DNA of 64,000 nucleotides from Mucilaginibacter sabulilitoris. Its GTDB lineage: Bacteria > Bacteroidota > Bacteroidia > Sphingobacteriales > Sphingobacteriaceae. The translations under genes were made by a program, and so were the position numbers. The notes under the pieces were generated by a model. The model was not told the origin of the DNA, made no database searches, and saw nothing but the letters and a program-made list of their open reading frames with translations. Positions 27,346 through 35,797 of this stretch are shown piece by piece (within the stretch, counting starts at the first letter, position 1; each line of letters starts with the position of its first letter). The stretch covers positions 1,736,001 to 1,800,000 of the forward strand of contig NZ_CP139558.1 of assembly GCF_034262375.1 (NCBI RefSeq). The letters are read 5' to 3'.

Positions 27346-27565
27346 CCTTATATCCTTTTTTAAGAAGCCGTGCCCGAAGGAGTTTAAAGAAAAGACAGGC
27401 TACCCATCGGACAAATCACTCTTGTAAGGATCGTACCATACCTTCAGACTCTATACTTCAGAACCATACTCAGCAACAGGCAATAAGCACTATAACTTGA
27501 TCGGACACACTGCACGGCTCAGCAAAGCTATGTCATTTCTCCTTCAGAGGCCAAGGATTTAATCA
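27346..27565 (-). ncRNA. Predicted IS110 bridge RNA region
   Basis: This is the 220-nt non-coding end directly upstream of the transposase, where IS110-group elements encode the bridge RNA. It holds short words equal to the element ends and target. CTACCCAT (27400-27407) equals the left-end/core junction at 26028-26035. AATCACT (27414-27420) equals the right end at 27561-27567. ATACTTC (27453-27459) and CTCAGCA (27469-27475, again 27518-27524) equal the two target halves at 26017-26023 and 27566-27572. Donor words lie 3' and target words 5' in the RNA, as in IS621. The RNA limits and fold were not determined. Confidence 0.6.
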
Positions 27566-27583
27566 CTCAGCATGACAAAGTGG
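27566..27583. repeat. Right arm of the palindrome interrupted by IS110
   Basis: CTCAGCATGACAAAG completes the palindrome begun at 25960. Confidence 0.7.
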
Positions 27584-27592
27584 GATAGATTT

Positions 27593-28591
27593 TTAAGATA
27601 AATACGGTTTCCACCAGTTGGAGTTGTATTCTCCGGTAACTTCTGTAGGCTCACCGGGTTTGGGTACAAATAACTGTATCCTTTTATCCGCCGCAAGCTT
27701 TTCCAGGCGTTCAACAGGCTCATACCAGGCATGCGGGGCCAGGTTGAATGTGCCGTAATGAATAGGCATCATCAATTTGCCTTTTAATGCCAGGTGAGCA
27801 TTGGTTGCATGATCAGGCCCCATGTGTATATCGGGCCAGTATTTACCGTAGGCGCCGACTTCGAGCGTGGTAAGATCGAAAGGGCCAAAAGCTTCACCTA
27901 TTTCCGCAAAACTTGGCGACCAGCCCGAATCGGCGCCAAAATAAATATTATGCATAGGGCCTTTAATTACAAACGACGACCATAAGGTTTCGTTCCGATT
28001 AATTATCCCCCGGCCCGAAAAATGCCGCGATGGAGTTGCCGTAACAACGATATCATTACCTATCATTACGCTGTCGCCCCAATCCATTTCGGTAATATAA
28101 TTTGCTACGATGCCCCATTTGCGCAGGTATTGCCCTACACCCACCGAGCAGTAAAAGGGAATGGTTGAGCCTGCGAAATATTTTATGGTGTCTTTATCAA
28201 AATGGTCATAATGGTCATGCGATATGATCACAGCATCCAACGGAGGTAACTCGCTTAACAAAAGCGGTGGTTTAAAAAAGCGTTTCGGTCCTATGAGCTT
28301 TGAGAACGATGCGCGATCGCCCCAAACCGGGTCGGTCAGTATGCGTTTGCCATCAATTTCAATCAATATGCTGGAGTGCCCTATCCAGGTAATGCGTAGA
28401 CCGCTCGCAGGTGAGTTCTGGTAAGCGCTTGTATCGGTTTTAAAAGGGCCTATTGTTTTTTTGGGGTTATTCTCGGCCTTATTGTTCAGGTACTCCCGTA
28501 AAATGGATCCCATTTTATCAAAACCTGCTTCATCGGTAGGTATTACGTTGATGTATTTTTTCCCTTCTTTTTTGGATCCTTTTAAACTCAT
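27593..28591 (-). CDS. MBL-fold metal-dependent hydrolase (NAPE-PLD/UlaG-like)
   Basis: 332 residues of the metallo-beta-lactamase fold. Zinc ligands appear in SHDHYDHFDKDT, ATPSRHFSGRG, YFGADSGWSP and MPIHYGTF. The order and spacing, with WIGHSSILIEIDGKRILTDPVWGDRAS upstream, fit the group related to N-acylphosphatidylethanolamine phospholipase D. The bacterial substrate is unknown. No signal peptide is visible, so it is probably cytoplasmic. It lies directly beside the IS110 insertion, which did not interrupt it. Confidence 0.9.
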   Translation of the reverse strand: MSLKGSKKEGKKYINVIPTDEAGFDKMGSILREYLNNKAENNPKKTIGPFKTDTSAYQNSPASGLRITWIGHSSILIEIDGKRILTDPVWGDRASFSKLIGPKRFFKPPLLLSELPPLDAVIISHDHYDHFDKDTIKYFAGSTIPFYCSVGVGQYLRKWGIVANYITEMDWGDSVMIGNDIVVTATPSRHFSGRGIINRNETLWSSFVIKGPMHNIYFGADSGWSPSFAEIGEAFGPFDLTTLEVGAYGKYWPDIHMGPDHATNAHLALKGKLMMPIHYGTFNLAPHAWYEPVERLEKLAADKRIQLFVPKPGEPTEVTGEYNSNWWKPYLS

Positions 28592-28703
28592 AGAAACAAT
28601 TATAATATTATATATCCAGTAAGAAGTAATTCTTACTGAAAAGTTACGATGAGTTTTGTGAAGTTGCTTTTATTGACGCAGGAATGATATTCGACTTGCC
28701 ATG

Positions 28704-29534
28704 CTATCCCCGCAGAAATGATATTGCCCTGTCACAAAACTCCAGAAGGGGAGCCGGCAGTGTATCACTTGCGTAAGGGTGTGAACCGCCAAAAGTATGA
28801 TCGCCTTCCGGGAAAATTACAAATTCGGCATTGGGTTGCGCCTGGTGAAGTTCTTCAGCATGGGCTAATGGTACTGTAAGGTCGGCGTCGCCATGGGTTA
28901 GCAGCCAGGGTTGTTTTACTGCGGCAGCCTTTGCCGGTATATTCAGGCGCAAAGGATGGCTATCCAGATCATCAAGCAATGATGATTTGAGCGGCATTTG
29001 CTGCCCGGTGCGTGAATTGTGCATGTATATGATGCCTTGTAACCGCCACTGTACTTCTGATTGTTTTGGCCATAGGTTACGGAAACCGGATATAGAAGCC
29101 ATGGTAACCAGCTTTTTTATCCTGCTGTCTTCGGCTGTTTTAATGATGCCGATACCACCGCCCATGCTATGCCCAATCAAAAACACGCCTTCGGCCGCTG
29201 CCATACCCGAACCGCTACAGGCAAAATCAATAATAGTATCCAGATCCTCCAGTTCTATTGAAAAGGTATTATCGCTGAAAGCTATCAGGTCCGCAAAATT
29301 AAGCGGGTCATCTGGCGTGGTGCCATTATGCGAAAAGTTAAACTTTAAATACCTGAACCCGTTGCGGGCAAAATAATCGGCCACCATATGGTGCGTGCCC
29401 CAATCCTTAAACCCTTTAAAGCCGTGTGCAAATATCACCAGCGGCGCGTTTTTAAGCACATCGTCATACGTTACATCAATGAGCATCGGACGGCCTTTAG
29501 CACCAGGCAGGGTATAATTATCTTTGCGGATCAT
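28704..29534 (-). CDS. Alpha/beta hydrolase
   Basis: 276 residues from the ATG at 29534. Features are the oxyanion-side VIFAHGFKGFKDWG, the nucleophile elbow GHSMGG (Ser), an acid in THGDADLTVPLAHAE, and a terminal His in FPEGDHTFGG. A longer frame from 29639 would run back through the MFS gene's terminator, so the later ATG is chosen. Family members are esterases or peptidases; the substrate is unknown. Confidence 0.9.
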   Translation of the reverse strand: MIRKDNYTLPGAKGRPMLIDVTYDDVLKNAPLVIFAHGFKGFKDWGTHHMVADYFARNGFRYLKFNFSHNGTTPDDPLNFADLIAFSDNTFSIELEDLDTIIDFACSGSGMAAAEGVFLIGHSMGGGIGIIKTAEDSRIKKLVTMASISGFRNLWPKQSEVQWRLQGIIYMHNSRTGQQMPLKSSLLDDLDSHPLRLNIPAKAAAVKQPWLLTHGDADLTVPLAHAEELHQAQPNAEFVIFPEGDHTFGGSHPYASDTLPAPLLEFCDRAISFLRG

Positions 29535-29571
29535 GGGGCGGAAATTACAATTTTTACAGGTAAAATAGGGC

Positions 29572-29610
29572 AAAAAAAAAAGCTGTCCGAAGTCAAAGAC
29601 TTCGGACAGC
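29572..29610 (-). terminator. Terminator of the MFS transporter gene
   Basis: A perfect 13-bp stem GCTGTCCGAAGTC/GACTTCGGACAGC with a 3-nt loop lies next to a run of ten A (T on the transcript strand). Confidence 0.9.
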
Positions 29611-29629
29611 GGGATAGAGTAAAATATCG

Positions 29630-30838
29630 TTATTCGCAAACAACCGCTTGAACCGGCTCCAGCTCAATGGGCTTATCAGCGATAGTTTCATTTGCTACTT
29701 GTTTTTCTTTAACAGTAACAAAGCTGAGTCCTAATGACAGCAGCAGGAGGGGCACTGTCATCCAGATCACTTCATGAATACCATAATGGGCAATAATTAA
29801 ACCGCCCAGCAGGGTGCCCACTGTAATGCCGGCGTTAAAAAATGATGGCAGTAAACTATTCACAAAATCAAGCGCCGTGCCCTGTATACCATCAATAACA
29901 TGCAGGTTGGCTACTAAAAAGCCGCCGGTATGTACAAGTCCCCAAACTGAGAGTATAGTAACCATAGGGATAAACAAACCGCCAAATTTATACGCCAGTA
30001 AGTGCATCACTACCAGCGCTAGTAAAAACAAGCGGGTGGTGCCCAGTATATTTTTACTCAATGCAATACCTGTAAGCCAGTTGCCTATAATTCCTGTACC
30101 GCCAAATACCAGCAGCATTACGCTGATTTGTGCGCCGCTCATGTGCGAAACTTTGTCGAGATATTCGGCAAGATAACCATAGGTGGCAAACATGCCGGCC
30201 AGTATAACAGTTGCGGTTAACAGCTTTACCCATAATTGTGCGCTGCTTAATAATTTAACCTGGCTTTTAGGGCTTTCGGCAGCCTCATCAACAGGCATCG
30301 ACGGCACAAATATAGCCAGTGCTCCAAAAGCCAGTAAGTTAATCATTGCCGAAAGAATAAAAGAGATACGCCAGCTAAACAGGTCGGCGATATAGGTAGT
30401 GAGGGGTACGCCCAGCACGGTAGCTACACTTAAACCAGCCATTATTATGGCAATAGCTTTAGGAGCATCTTTTGGCCCGGCTTGTTTGGAGGCGGCCGTC
30501 ATGGACACTGCCCAGAATACCGGGTGTAAAAATGCCGGCAAAATGCGGGCTATCATCAGCACTGTGAAGTTAGGAGCAACTGCCGACAGCAGGTTTGAAA
30601 CTACAAATATGCCCAATACCAAACACATGATGATTTTACGGTTCATTTTTGCAGTAAGCATATTAGTAAAAGGTCCCGCCAGCGCAACAGTTAAAGCAAA
30701 AGCGCTCAGTAGCCAGCCCGCTGTATCAATAGAAATATGGAATTCCTTTACCAACGCCGGCAATATCCCGATAACGCCAAACTCGGTAGTGATGATCCCG
30801 AAAGCCCCTAAGGCCATGATATAGATAGATTTTTTCAT
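29630..30838 (-). CDS. MFS transporter, DHA1-like efflux family
   Basis: 402 residues with about twelve membrane helices. The N-terminal half has GVIGILPALVKEFHISIDTAGWLLSAFALTVALAGPF, and the loop 2-3 region is NMLTAKMNRKIIM. It resembles AraJ/YdhP-type drug:H+ antiporters of the inner membrane. The ArsR gene lies 74 nt upstream on the same strand, and a perfect palindrome sits 15 nt before the start, suggesting repression by that regulator. The substrate is unknown. Confidence 0.9.
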   Translation of the reverse strand: MKKSIYIMALGAFGIITTEFGVIGILPALVKEFHISIDTAGWLLSAFALTVALAGPFTNMLTAKMNRKIIMCLVLGIFVVSNLLSAVAPNFTVLMIARILPAFLHPVFWAVSMTAASKQAGPKDAPKAIAIIMAGLSVATVLGVPLTTYIADLFSWRISFILSAMINLLAFGALAIFVPSMPVDEAAESPKSQVKLLSSAQLWVKLLTATVILAGMFATYGYLAEYLDKVSHMSGAQISVMLLVFGGTGIIGNWLTGIALSKNILGTTRLFLLALVVMHLLAYKFGGLFIPMVTILSVWGLVHTGGFLVANLHVIDGIQGTALDFVNSLLPSFFNAGITVGTLLGGLIIAHYGIHEVIWMTVPLLLLSLGLSFVTVKEKQVANETIADKPIELEPVQAVVCE

Positions 30839-30852
30839 AGATTTTAGTATTT

Positions 30853-30868
30853 AAATATTCAAATATTT
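30853..30868. promoter_or_regulatory. Palindrome in front of the MFS gene (possible operator)
   Basis: AAATATT-CA-AATATTT, a perfect 7-bp inverted repeat 14 nt upstream of the MFS start. A second short dyad, ATATTTCGATAT, overlaps its right arm. Binding by the adjacent ArsR protein is an inference. Confidence 0.4.
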
Positions 30869-30912
30869 CGATATGTATTAAAGGGGAAATGTAATAGCAT
30901 GTTAAAAAAGTG

Positions 30913-31191
30913 TTAATCTTTGAGATTGTTCAAACAACCAATGTATTCGTCGAGTACCTGCTGGTTGAGTACGTATTTAAGGTTGCGACCCTCTTTTTGG
31001 GGCAGCAGCAATTCGGCATCTACCAATTGCTTTAAATGGTGTGATACTGAAGGTTGGGTAAGGTCGAGCAGATCATTTACTTCGGCACAATACAAACAGT
31101 CTTTCTTTTTTTTAAACTGTTGTAAAATAGCTATCCTGTGAGCATCGCTCAGGGCACGGGATATTTTTTCTATTTTTTTGTTGTCCATCAT
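30913..31191 (-). CDS. ArsR-family winged-helix repressor
   Basis: 92 residues from the ATG at 31191; an in-frame TTG at 31224 is less likely. It shows LSDAHRIAILQQFKKKKDCLYCAEVNDLLDLTQPSVSHHLKQLVDAELLL, the ArsR helix-turn-helix. The CLYC pair (Cys-x-x-Cys) lies just before the recognition region, where several ArsR proteins place metal or thiol sensors, so metal or redox sensing is possible. It heads the MFS pair. Confidence 0.92.
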   Translation of the reverse strand: MMDNKKIEKISRALSDAHRIAILQQFKKKKDCLYCAEVNDLLDLTQPSVSHHLKQLVDAELLLPQKEGRNLKYVLNQQVLDEYIGCLNNLKD

Positions 31192-31261
31192 TTCTGCCTG
31201 ATCTTTATTTGGTGATGATGACAATTATTCACCGGTACAAAGGTCGATATTGGTATTGATA

Positions 31262-31279
31262 TATAGAAATGTTTCTATA
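31262..31279. promoter_or_regulatory. Perfect palindrome upstream of arsR (possible operator)
   Basis: TATAGAAA-TG-TTTCTATA, with 8-bp perfect arms, about 70 nt upstream of the arsR start. A plausible autoregulatory site. Confidence 0.5.
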
Positions 31280-31566
31280 CGTTTATTTCTTTAATGACAG
31301 TAATATGGTTTAAGTAGCCCATCTTCTTTTACGTTCAAAACGTAAATACAGATAAACAGCGGTAGATTTATGTCCCCGAATTGTGTAATATTTTCCCCTT
31401 TTTTCTCAGATTGATGTTTTTGGTTTCACAACTATATGAAGTATTTTCCTGTATGTGTAATTTTTTCAGGTTCAGTTAATGCTATTTTTAAACATTGTGT
31501 TGATAACTGACCATTTTGTTCATTTTGGAAGCGTGATTGCATATTGTTAGTCTAATCATCCTGTAT
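31280..31566. other. Intergenic region, no feature recognised
   Basis: An AT-rich stretch between the arsR operator and the helix-turn-helix gene. I see no gene, terminator or clear promoter. Confidence 0.4.
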
Positions 31567-31908
31567 ATGAACAAACATAATGGTCAAATAGTAGAATATG
31601 TGATCCGGCGAAACGGACACAATTTGAGTGCTTTATCTAAATTGTTGAGCGTTAACAGAAGGTCAATTTACAATTGGTTTGCCGACAGAAACCTAAAGTC
31701 TGAAATTATTTATCGCATTGGAACCGCGGTTGATTATGACTTTTCAAAAGAGTTCCCTGAAATGTTTACCAGCGATAGTTTTATGAAGGCTGCAAACCAA
31801 CGCTTTCTTGATACTACAGCGTTAAATGATGAATCTGAATGGCAAATGAAATACATTACTTTGTTAGAGCAATATAATGCTATGCTTATACGAAGAATGA
31901 GCGCCTGA
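31567..31908 (+). CDS. Small helix-turn-helix DNA-binding protein
   Basis: 113 residues from the ATG at 31567; a TTG at 31537 is the only longer option. The segment QIVEYVIRRNGHNLSALSKLLSVNRRSIYNWFADRNLKSEI looks like a helix-turn-helix in which residues after RRS form the recognition helix. The C-terminal part is short and helical (WQMKYITLLEQYNAMLI), possibly for dimerisation. Phage-repressor-like or Cro/C1-like proteins of this shape are common in Bacteroidota. No target is known. Confidence 0.7.
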   Translation: MNKHNGQIVEYVIRRNGHNLSALSKLLSVNRRSIYNWFADRNLKSEIIYRIGTAVDYDFSKEFPEMFTSDSFMKAANQRFLDTTALNDESEWQMKYITLLEQYNAMLIRRMSA

Positions 31909-31954
31909 TTGTTGTTAAGCGCATTGATAAAACATATATATTTCCTAAGCCTTG

Positions 31955-33481
31955 TTACACTTTCTTACCGTTAAATGTAATATTATATAGATCGGTCCGA
32001 CGGTCTTTTATATTTTGCACGCTGCCGTATTCATGCAGCTCATCAAGCAAGGAAAGGTCAACATCTGCTATTACAATCATTTCAGTGTTAGGGGTAGCTT
32101 CTGATTGGATGCCGTTGGTAGGAAAGCCAAAATCTGAAGGCGTAAATACAGCCGATTGTGCATAGCTGATGCCCATATTATTTACATTGGGCAGGTTACC
32201 CACGCAGCCGGCAATGGCAACGTAACACTCATTTTCAACCGCACGGGCCTGGGCGCAAAACTTAACCCGGTTATAACCGTTTTGCGTATCTGTTAAAAAA
32301 GGCACAAACAATATCTGCATGTCCTGACTGGCCAGTATGCGCGACAATTCCGGAAACTCTACATCATAGCAAATCAGGATGCCTATTTTACCAGCGTCGG
32401 TTTCAAATACTTTTAGTTCATCGCCGCCGCGGATACCCCATGAACTGATCTCTGACGGTGTTGGATGTATCTTATAAATCTCTTCCATGCTCCCGTTACG
32501 CCTGAACAGGTACGACACATTGTAAAGCGAATCTTCGAAAATGGTTGGCATGCTGCCCGCTATGATGTTTACATTGTATGATACCGCCAGTTTTGAAAAC
32601 TCCTCAATAATGGGTTGGGTATATTTTGCCAGCTCGCGCATGGCCTTGGCCGTATCCAGGTGATTATAGTCGGCCATGAGCGGTGTATTAAATAGCTCGG
32701 GGAATAAAACGAAGTCCGATTGATAATCGCTCACCGCGTCAATAAAATATTCGGCATGCTTCATCAGCTCGCTTATATTATTATAAGTACGCATTTGCCA
32801 TTGTACTAAACCTATGCGTACTACTGTTTTTTGATTAATGGCCGTGCTGATCTCTTCGTAATAAACATTGTTCCACTCAATAAGTGTGGCAAAACCCTTT
32901 GAACGACTGTCTTCGGGCAGGTAATTGCGCAGCACTTTACGCACGTGAAAATCATTGGCCAGTTGAAACGACAGGGTAGGATCATAAATTTCCTTGTACT
33001 TTACCTTGTCAATATATTGGCGCGGGGTAAGGTCGTTCTGATATTTTTGATAGTTGGGGATACGGCCGCCGGCAATAATGCTTTTCAGGTTCAGCTTTTC
33101 GCAAAGGGCCTTACGGGCCTCATATAAACGGCGGGCCAGTCGCAGTCCCCGGTAATTGGGATGTATAAAAATATCGATGCCATATAAAACATCGCCTTTT
33201 TCGGTATGGGTTTTAAAGGTACTGTCGCCGGTTATTTGCTTATAGGTATGGTTGTCGCCAAATTTTTGATAATCAACAATAATGGCTAAAGCACAGCCAA
33301 CTACCACGTCGTTAACGGTGATACAGATCTGCCCTTCGGGAAACAGCCTGATGAGCCTTTTAATAGAGTTAGCGTCCCAGTAATCCTCGTCCATATCCAT
33401 ATAGGCCGATTTCATCGATTTTTTAAGCTCCTGGTAATCCTGTACCTCCAGGTTACGCATTTCAACGCTTTGCAGATCCAT
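31955..33481 (-). CDS. GNAT acetyltransferase-nitrilase fusion protein
   Basis: 508 residues with two domains. Residues ~5-200 form a GNAT fold (GIDIFIHPNYRGLRLARRLYEARKALCEKLNLKSIIAGGRIPNY). Residues ~220-500 form a carbon-nitrogen hydrolase with the Glu-Lys-Cys triad in FPELFNTP, YKIHPTPSE and LICYDVEFPELSR. Such fusions occur widely in Bacteroidota as bifunctional proteins of unknown substrate; amide hydrolysis coupled to N-acylation is a guess. It converges with the HTH gene. Confidence 0.9.
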   Translation of the reverse strand: MDLQSVEMRNLEVQDYQELKKSMKSAYMDMDEDYWDANSIKRLIRLFPEGQICITVNDVVVGCALAIIVDYQKFGDNHTYKQITGDSTFKTHTEKGDVLYGIDIFIHPNYRGLRLARRLYEARKALCEKLNLKSIIAGGRIPNYQKYQNDLTPRQYIDKVKYKEIYDPTLSFQLANDFHVRKVLRNYLPEDSRSKGFATLIEWNNVYYEEISTAINQKTVVRIGLVQWQMRTYNNISELMKHAEYFIDAVSDYQSDFVLFPELFNTPLMADYNHLDTAKAMRELAKYTQPIIEEFSKLAVSYNVNIIAGSMPTIFEDSLYNVSYLFRRNGSMEEIYKIHPTPSEISSWGIRGGDELKVFETDAGKIGILICYDVEFPELSRILASQDMQILFVPFLTDTQNGYNRVKFCAQARAVENECYVAIAGCVGNLPNVNNMGISYAQSAVFTPSDFGFPTNGIQSEATPNTEMIVIADVDLSLLDELHEYGSVQNIKDRRTDLYNITFNGKKV

Positions 33482-33836
33482 ATTTTTGTTTTGTGTCTTT
33501 TTCTTTCTAATAACCCATTACCCGGTATAAGGTTTCTTGTGCCACATATCTAAAGTATTGGTACCTGATGTAAGGCTAAGTGATGCTGAAGTTACAGAAT
33601 AAGGTAAGTAATGCGGAATAATGCTATAATAAGAAACCAAATTTATAAAATGATTAATGCCTTCAAGATCGTTACCAATGATAAGTATGATAATACTTGT
33701 GTTTTTTAAAAAACGCATTGCATAATATACATATTTTGTTAACTAATGTTTTGAGCATTTTATATGTGGTTTTATGGTCATTTATCATAATTTACTGCTA
33801 TTTATAACCATTCTAAATACACCTGTTTGACAAAGT
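33482..33836. other. Intergenic region upstream of hemA
   Basis: No convincing gene. A 66-codon frame on the minus strand (33518-33718) has no start context or family resemblance. The region is AT-rich toward hemA. Confidence 0.4.
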
Positions 33837-33871
33837 ATTGACATTGCATCGCTTTTATAGTGATATTTTTG
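33837..33871 (+). promoter_or_regulatory. Promoter of hemA
   Basis: A perfect -7 box, TATTTTTG, at 33864-33871. Candidate -33 words ATTG lie at 33837-33840 (23-nt spacer) and 33843-33846 (17-nt spacer). The -7 box ends 22 nt before the TTG start, so the leader is about 15 nt. Confidence 0.65.
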
Positions 33872-33893
33872 TTGGGTCAAATTTAAAACTGCT

Positions 33894-35123
33894 TTGAAGT
33901 ATTTAAAGGTTATTGCTTTTACACACAAACAGATTGAACTGAAGGAATTAGGTAGATTGGTAGTTTGCCAGGAAAATCTGACAGAAAAACTTCAACAAGT
34001 AAAAACTCAATTTGGGATACCAGAGATATTTTATCTGGCTACGTGCAACCGTGTTGAATTCGTTATGACAACTCCTCATGCGGTTGATAAGGATTTTGCC
34101 AGGAGGTTCATTGAGTCATTTAATACAGAGTTGTGTGATAAGTCATTAAGCACGTTTATGGAGAGCGCTTCTATCTATGAAGATCAGGAAGCTATGATTC
34201 ACCTGTTGCGTACCTCATGTTCATTAGAAAGTTTAATAGTTGGCGAAAAGGAAATATTAGCCCAGCTGCGCAAAGCCTATGAGCACTGCCGCGAGGCTGG
34301 CCTTACCGGTGATGGTTTACGCATGGTGATGAACTGTGTGGTTAAAACCGCTAAAGAAGTTTATACCCATACCAATATTTCAAAAAATCCTATTTCGGTT
34401 GTATCATTAGCTTATCGTAAGCTGCGTGACCTGAACCTGTGCGCAAGTGATGCCCGTGTACTTATTGTTGGCGCCGGCGAAACTAACCGCAATATTTCCA
34501 AATATCTTCAAAAGCATAAGTTTACCAACTTTGCGGTATTTAACCGTACCATATCAAAAGCTCAGCAATTAGCTGCTGATTTGAAGGGTGAGGCTTTTGA
34601 CCTTGAAGCATTAAAAACATATAATAAAGGTTTTGATGTGATCATCACCTGTACATCGGCAGTAGAACCTATTATCACCACTGAAATATATCAATCGCTG
34701 CTTAACGGCGAAACCGGCCGTAAAACTATTGTTGACCTGGCCATACCAAACGATACCGCTCCCGAAGTATTAGAGCAATTCCCTGTAAATTTTATCGAAG
34801 TACATTCCCTAAACGAGGTTGCCAAACGTAACCTGCAGGAACGTTACCAGGAACTTGTTCATGCCGAAAGCATCATTGAACAAAATATAGCCGAGTTCTG
34901 CACCCAATTAAAACAACGCCGTATCGAGCTGGCCATGCGCCAGGTGCCCGAAAAAATTAAGGAGATCCGCAACACTGCCATCAATTCTGTTTTTGCCGAC
35001 GAAGTTCAGGGCCTTGATGAACAATCACGCGAAATCCTGGAAAAGGTGATCAATTACATGGAAAAGAAATATATCAGCGTGCCCATGATTATGGCCAAGG
35101 ATATATTGATCAATGAAAACTAA
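33894..35123 (+). CDS. hemA: Glutamyl-tRNA reductase
   Basis: 409 residues. It reduces Glu-tRNA(Glu) to glutamate-1-semialdehyde with NADPH, the first step of C5 tetrapyrrole synthesis. Catalytic Cys51 lies in ATCNRVEF. SCSLESLIVGEKEILAQLRKAY matches the substrate site, and VLIVGAGETNRNISKYL is the NADPH Rossmann motif. The C-terminal dimerisation helices are present. The start is TTG at 33894: the conserved KVIAFTHK begins at residue 5, an in-frame stop lies at 33861, and no ATG or GTG is available. It opens the hem locus. Confidence 0.95.
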   Translation: MKYLKVIAFTHKQIELKELGRLVVCQENLTEKLQQVKTQFGIPEIFYLATCNRVEFVMTTPHAVDKDFARRFIESFNTELCDKSLSTFMESASIYEDQEAMIHLLRTSCSLESLIVGEKEILAQLRKAYEHCREAGLTGDGLRMVMNCVVKTAKEVYTHTNISKNPISVVSLAYRKLRDLNLCASDARVLIVGAGETNRNISKYLQKHKFTNFAVFNRTISKAQQLAADLKGEAFDLEALKTYNKGFDVIITCTSAVEPIITTEIYQSLLNGETGRKTIVDLAIPNDTAPEVLEQFPVNFIEVHSLNEVAKRNLQERYQELVHAESIIEQNIAEFCTQLKQRRIELAMRQVPEKIKEIRNTAINSVFADEVQGLDEQSREILEKVINYMEKKYISVPMIMAKDILINEN

Positions 35124-35165
35124 AGTTCAATTTTCTTTTATTCTTTGCTGCCGAATTTAGCTTTG

Positions 35166-35228
35166 CTGCCGCGAGTTTAACGCAGCGTAACTCGTTGTAA
35201 TCCATAAATTAAGCTTCCAGCTTAATTA
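35166..35228. repeat. Left REP-like arm flanking the RAYT pseudogene
   Basis: CTGCCGCGAGTTTAACGCAGCGTAACTCG, then AAGCTTCCAGCTT. It forms a ~60-bp inverted repeat with 35798-35858. Confidence 0.85.
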
Positions 35229-35774
35229 CTATATCAATAGTATATCTATTAAACCTTTGTCCCCTGCATAATCACGTGCGCTGCTGTACAGGTAATGTTC
35301 AGGTTTATCAACCCATCCAGCTGTAACGGGATTATTATGGATATAATCAAGTTTTTGATCTATTACTTCATTACTCCATAATTCAATTGGATGATTCCCT
35401 TGTTGCCAGAACTGATATTGTTCATTATTTGGATTTCTCTTTCCCATCCGTTCAAAAAACCACAACAGCCAATCTTGCCTGCTTTCCTCTGTATTCTCAC
35501 TGATAGCTTTGATGATCATTTTAGAAGGGTGTCTTTACATATCTCTTAAAATATCCTGCATAGGCTTATCCTTAGTACCCATTATTAAATGAACATGATT
35601 GCTCATAATTACCCACGCATATAATTGAAGCCCCTTATTGTCGATACAATATTCAGACTTTCGATAACAATGTTTCTATATTCCGTCCTGGTAAAAACAT
35701 CAATCCATTTTACTACAGTAAAAGTTACAAAAATAAGGGCGATCCTGATCGCGGAATTTATAATTGCTACTCAT
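35229..35774 (-). pseudogene. Decayed REP-associated tyrosine transposase (Y1/HUH, RAYT)
   Basis: The minus strand reads as a RAYT from an ATG at 35774: SSNYKFRDQDRPYF, then a frameshift, VTFTVVKWIDVFTRTEYRN, a second frameshift, then GLQLYAWVIMSNHVHLIMG with the HUH metal motif (His-Val-His). A TAA follows RDM. The remaining 96 codons are open and include LDYIHNNPVTAGWV, which carries the Y1 tyrosine. Only this C-terminal part is still an ORF (35229-35519). Two frameshifts plus one nonsense codon make it non-functional. RAYTs are domesticated single-strand transposases tied to REP sequences. Confidence 0.9.
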
Positions 35775-35797
35775 TGCGGGTAATTTAGTAAAGTTGT

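Larger units (their letters stand above)
26030..27567 (-). mobile_element. IS110-family insertion sequence, complete
   Basis: About 1.54 kb between two CT dinucleotides (26028-26029 and 27566-27567; AG on the transposase strand). Joining the flanks at one CT restores a standard palindrome (ACTTCGTTCCTCAGCATGAC), which fixes the ends. No terminal inverted repeats are needed in this family. It contains one intact transposase gene. There is a long non-coding stretch upstream of it (220 nt) and a short one downstream (17 nt), the arrangement of the IS110 group rather than IS1111. No target duplication beyond the core is seen. Confidence 0.85.

Noticed and set aside
33518..33718. 66-codon minus-strand frame upstream of hemA
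   Set aside because: Hydrophobic start but no signal-peptide form, no ribosome-binding or promoter signal, and no recognisable homologue type.
35229..35519. 96-codon frame as an intact small gene
   Set aside because: It is the open C-terminal remnant of the RAYT pseudogene; the HUH half lies upstream behind a stop and frameshifts.
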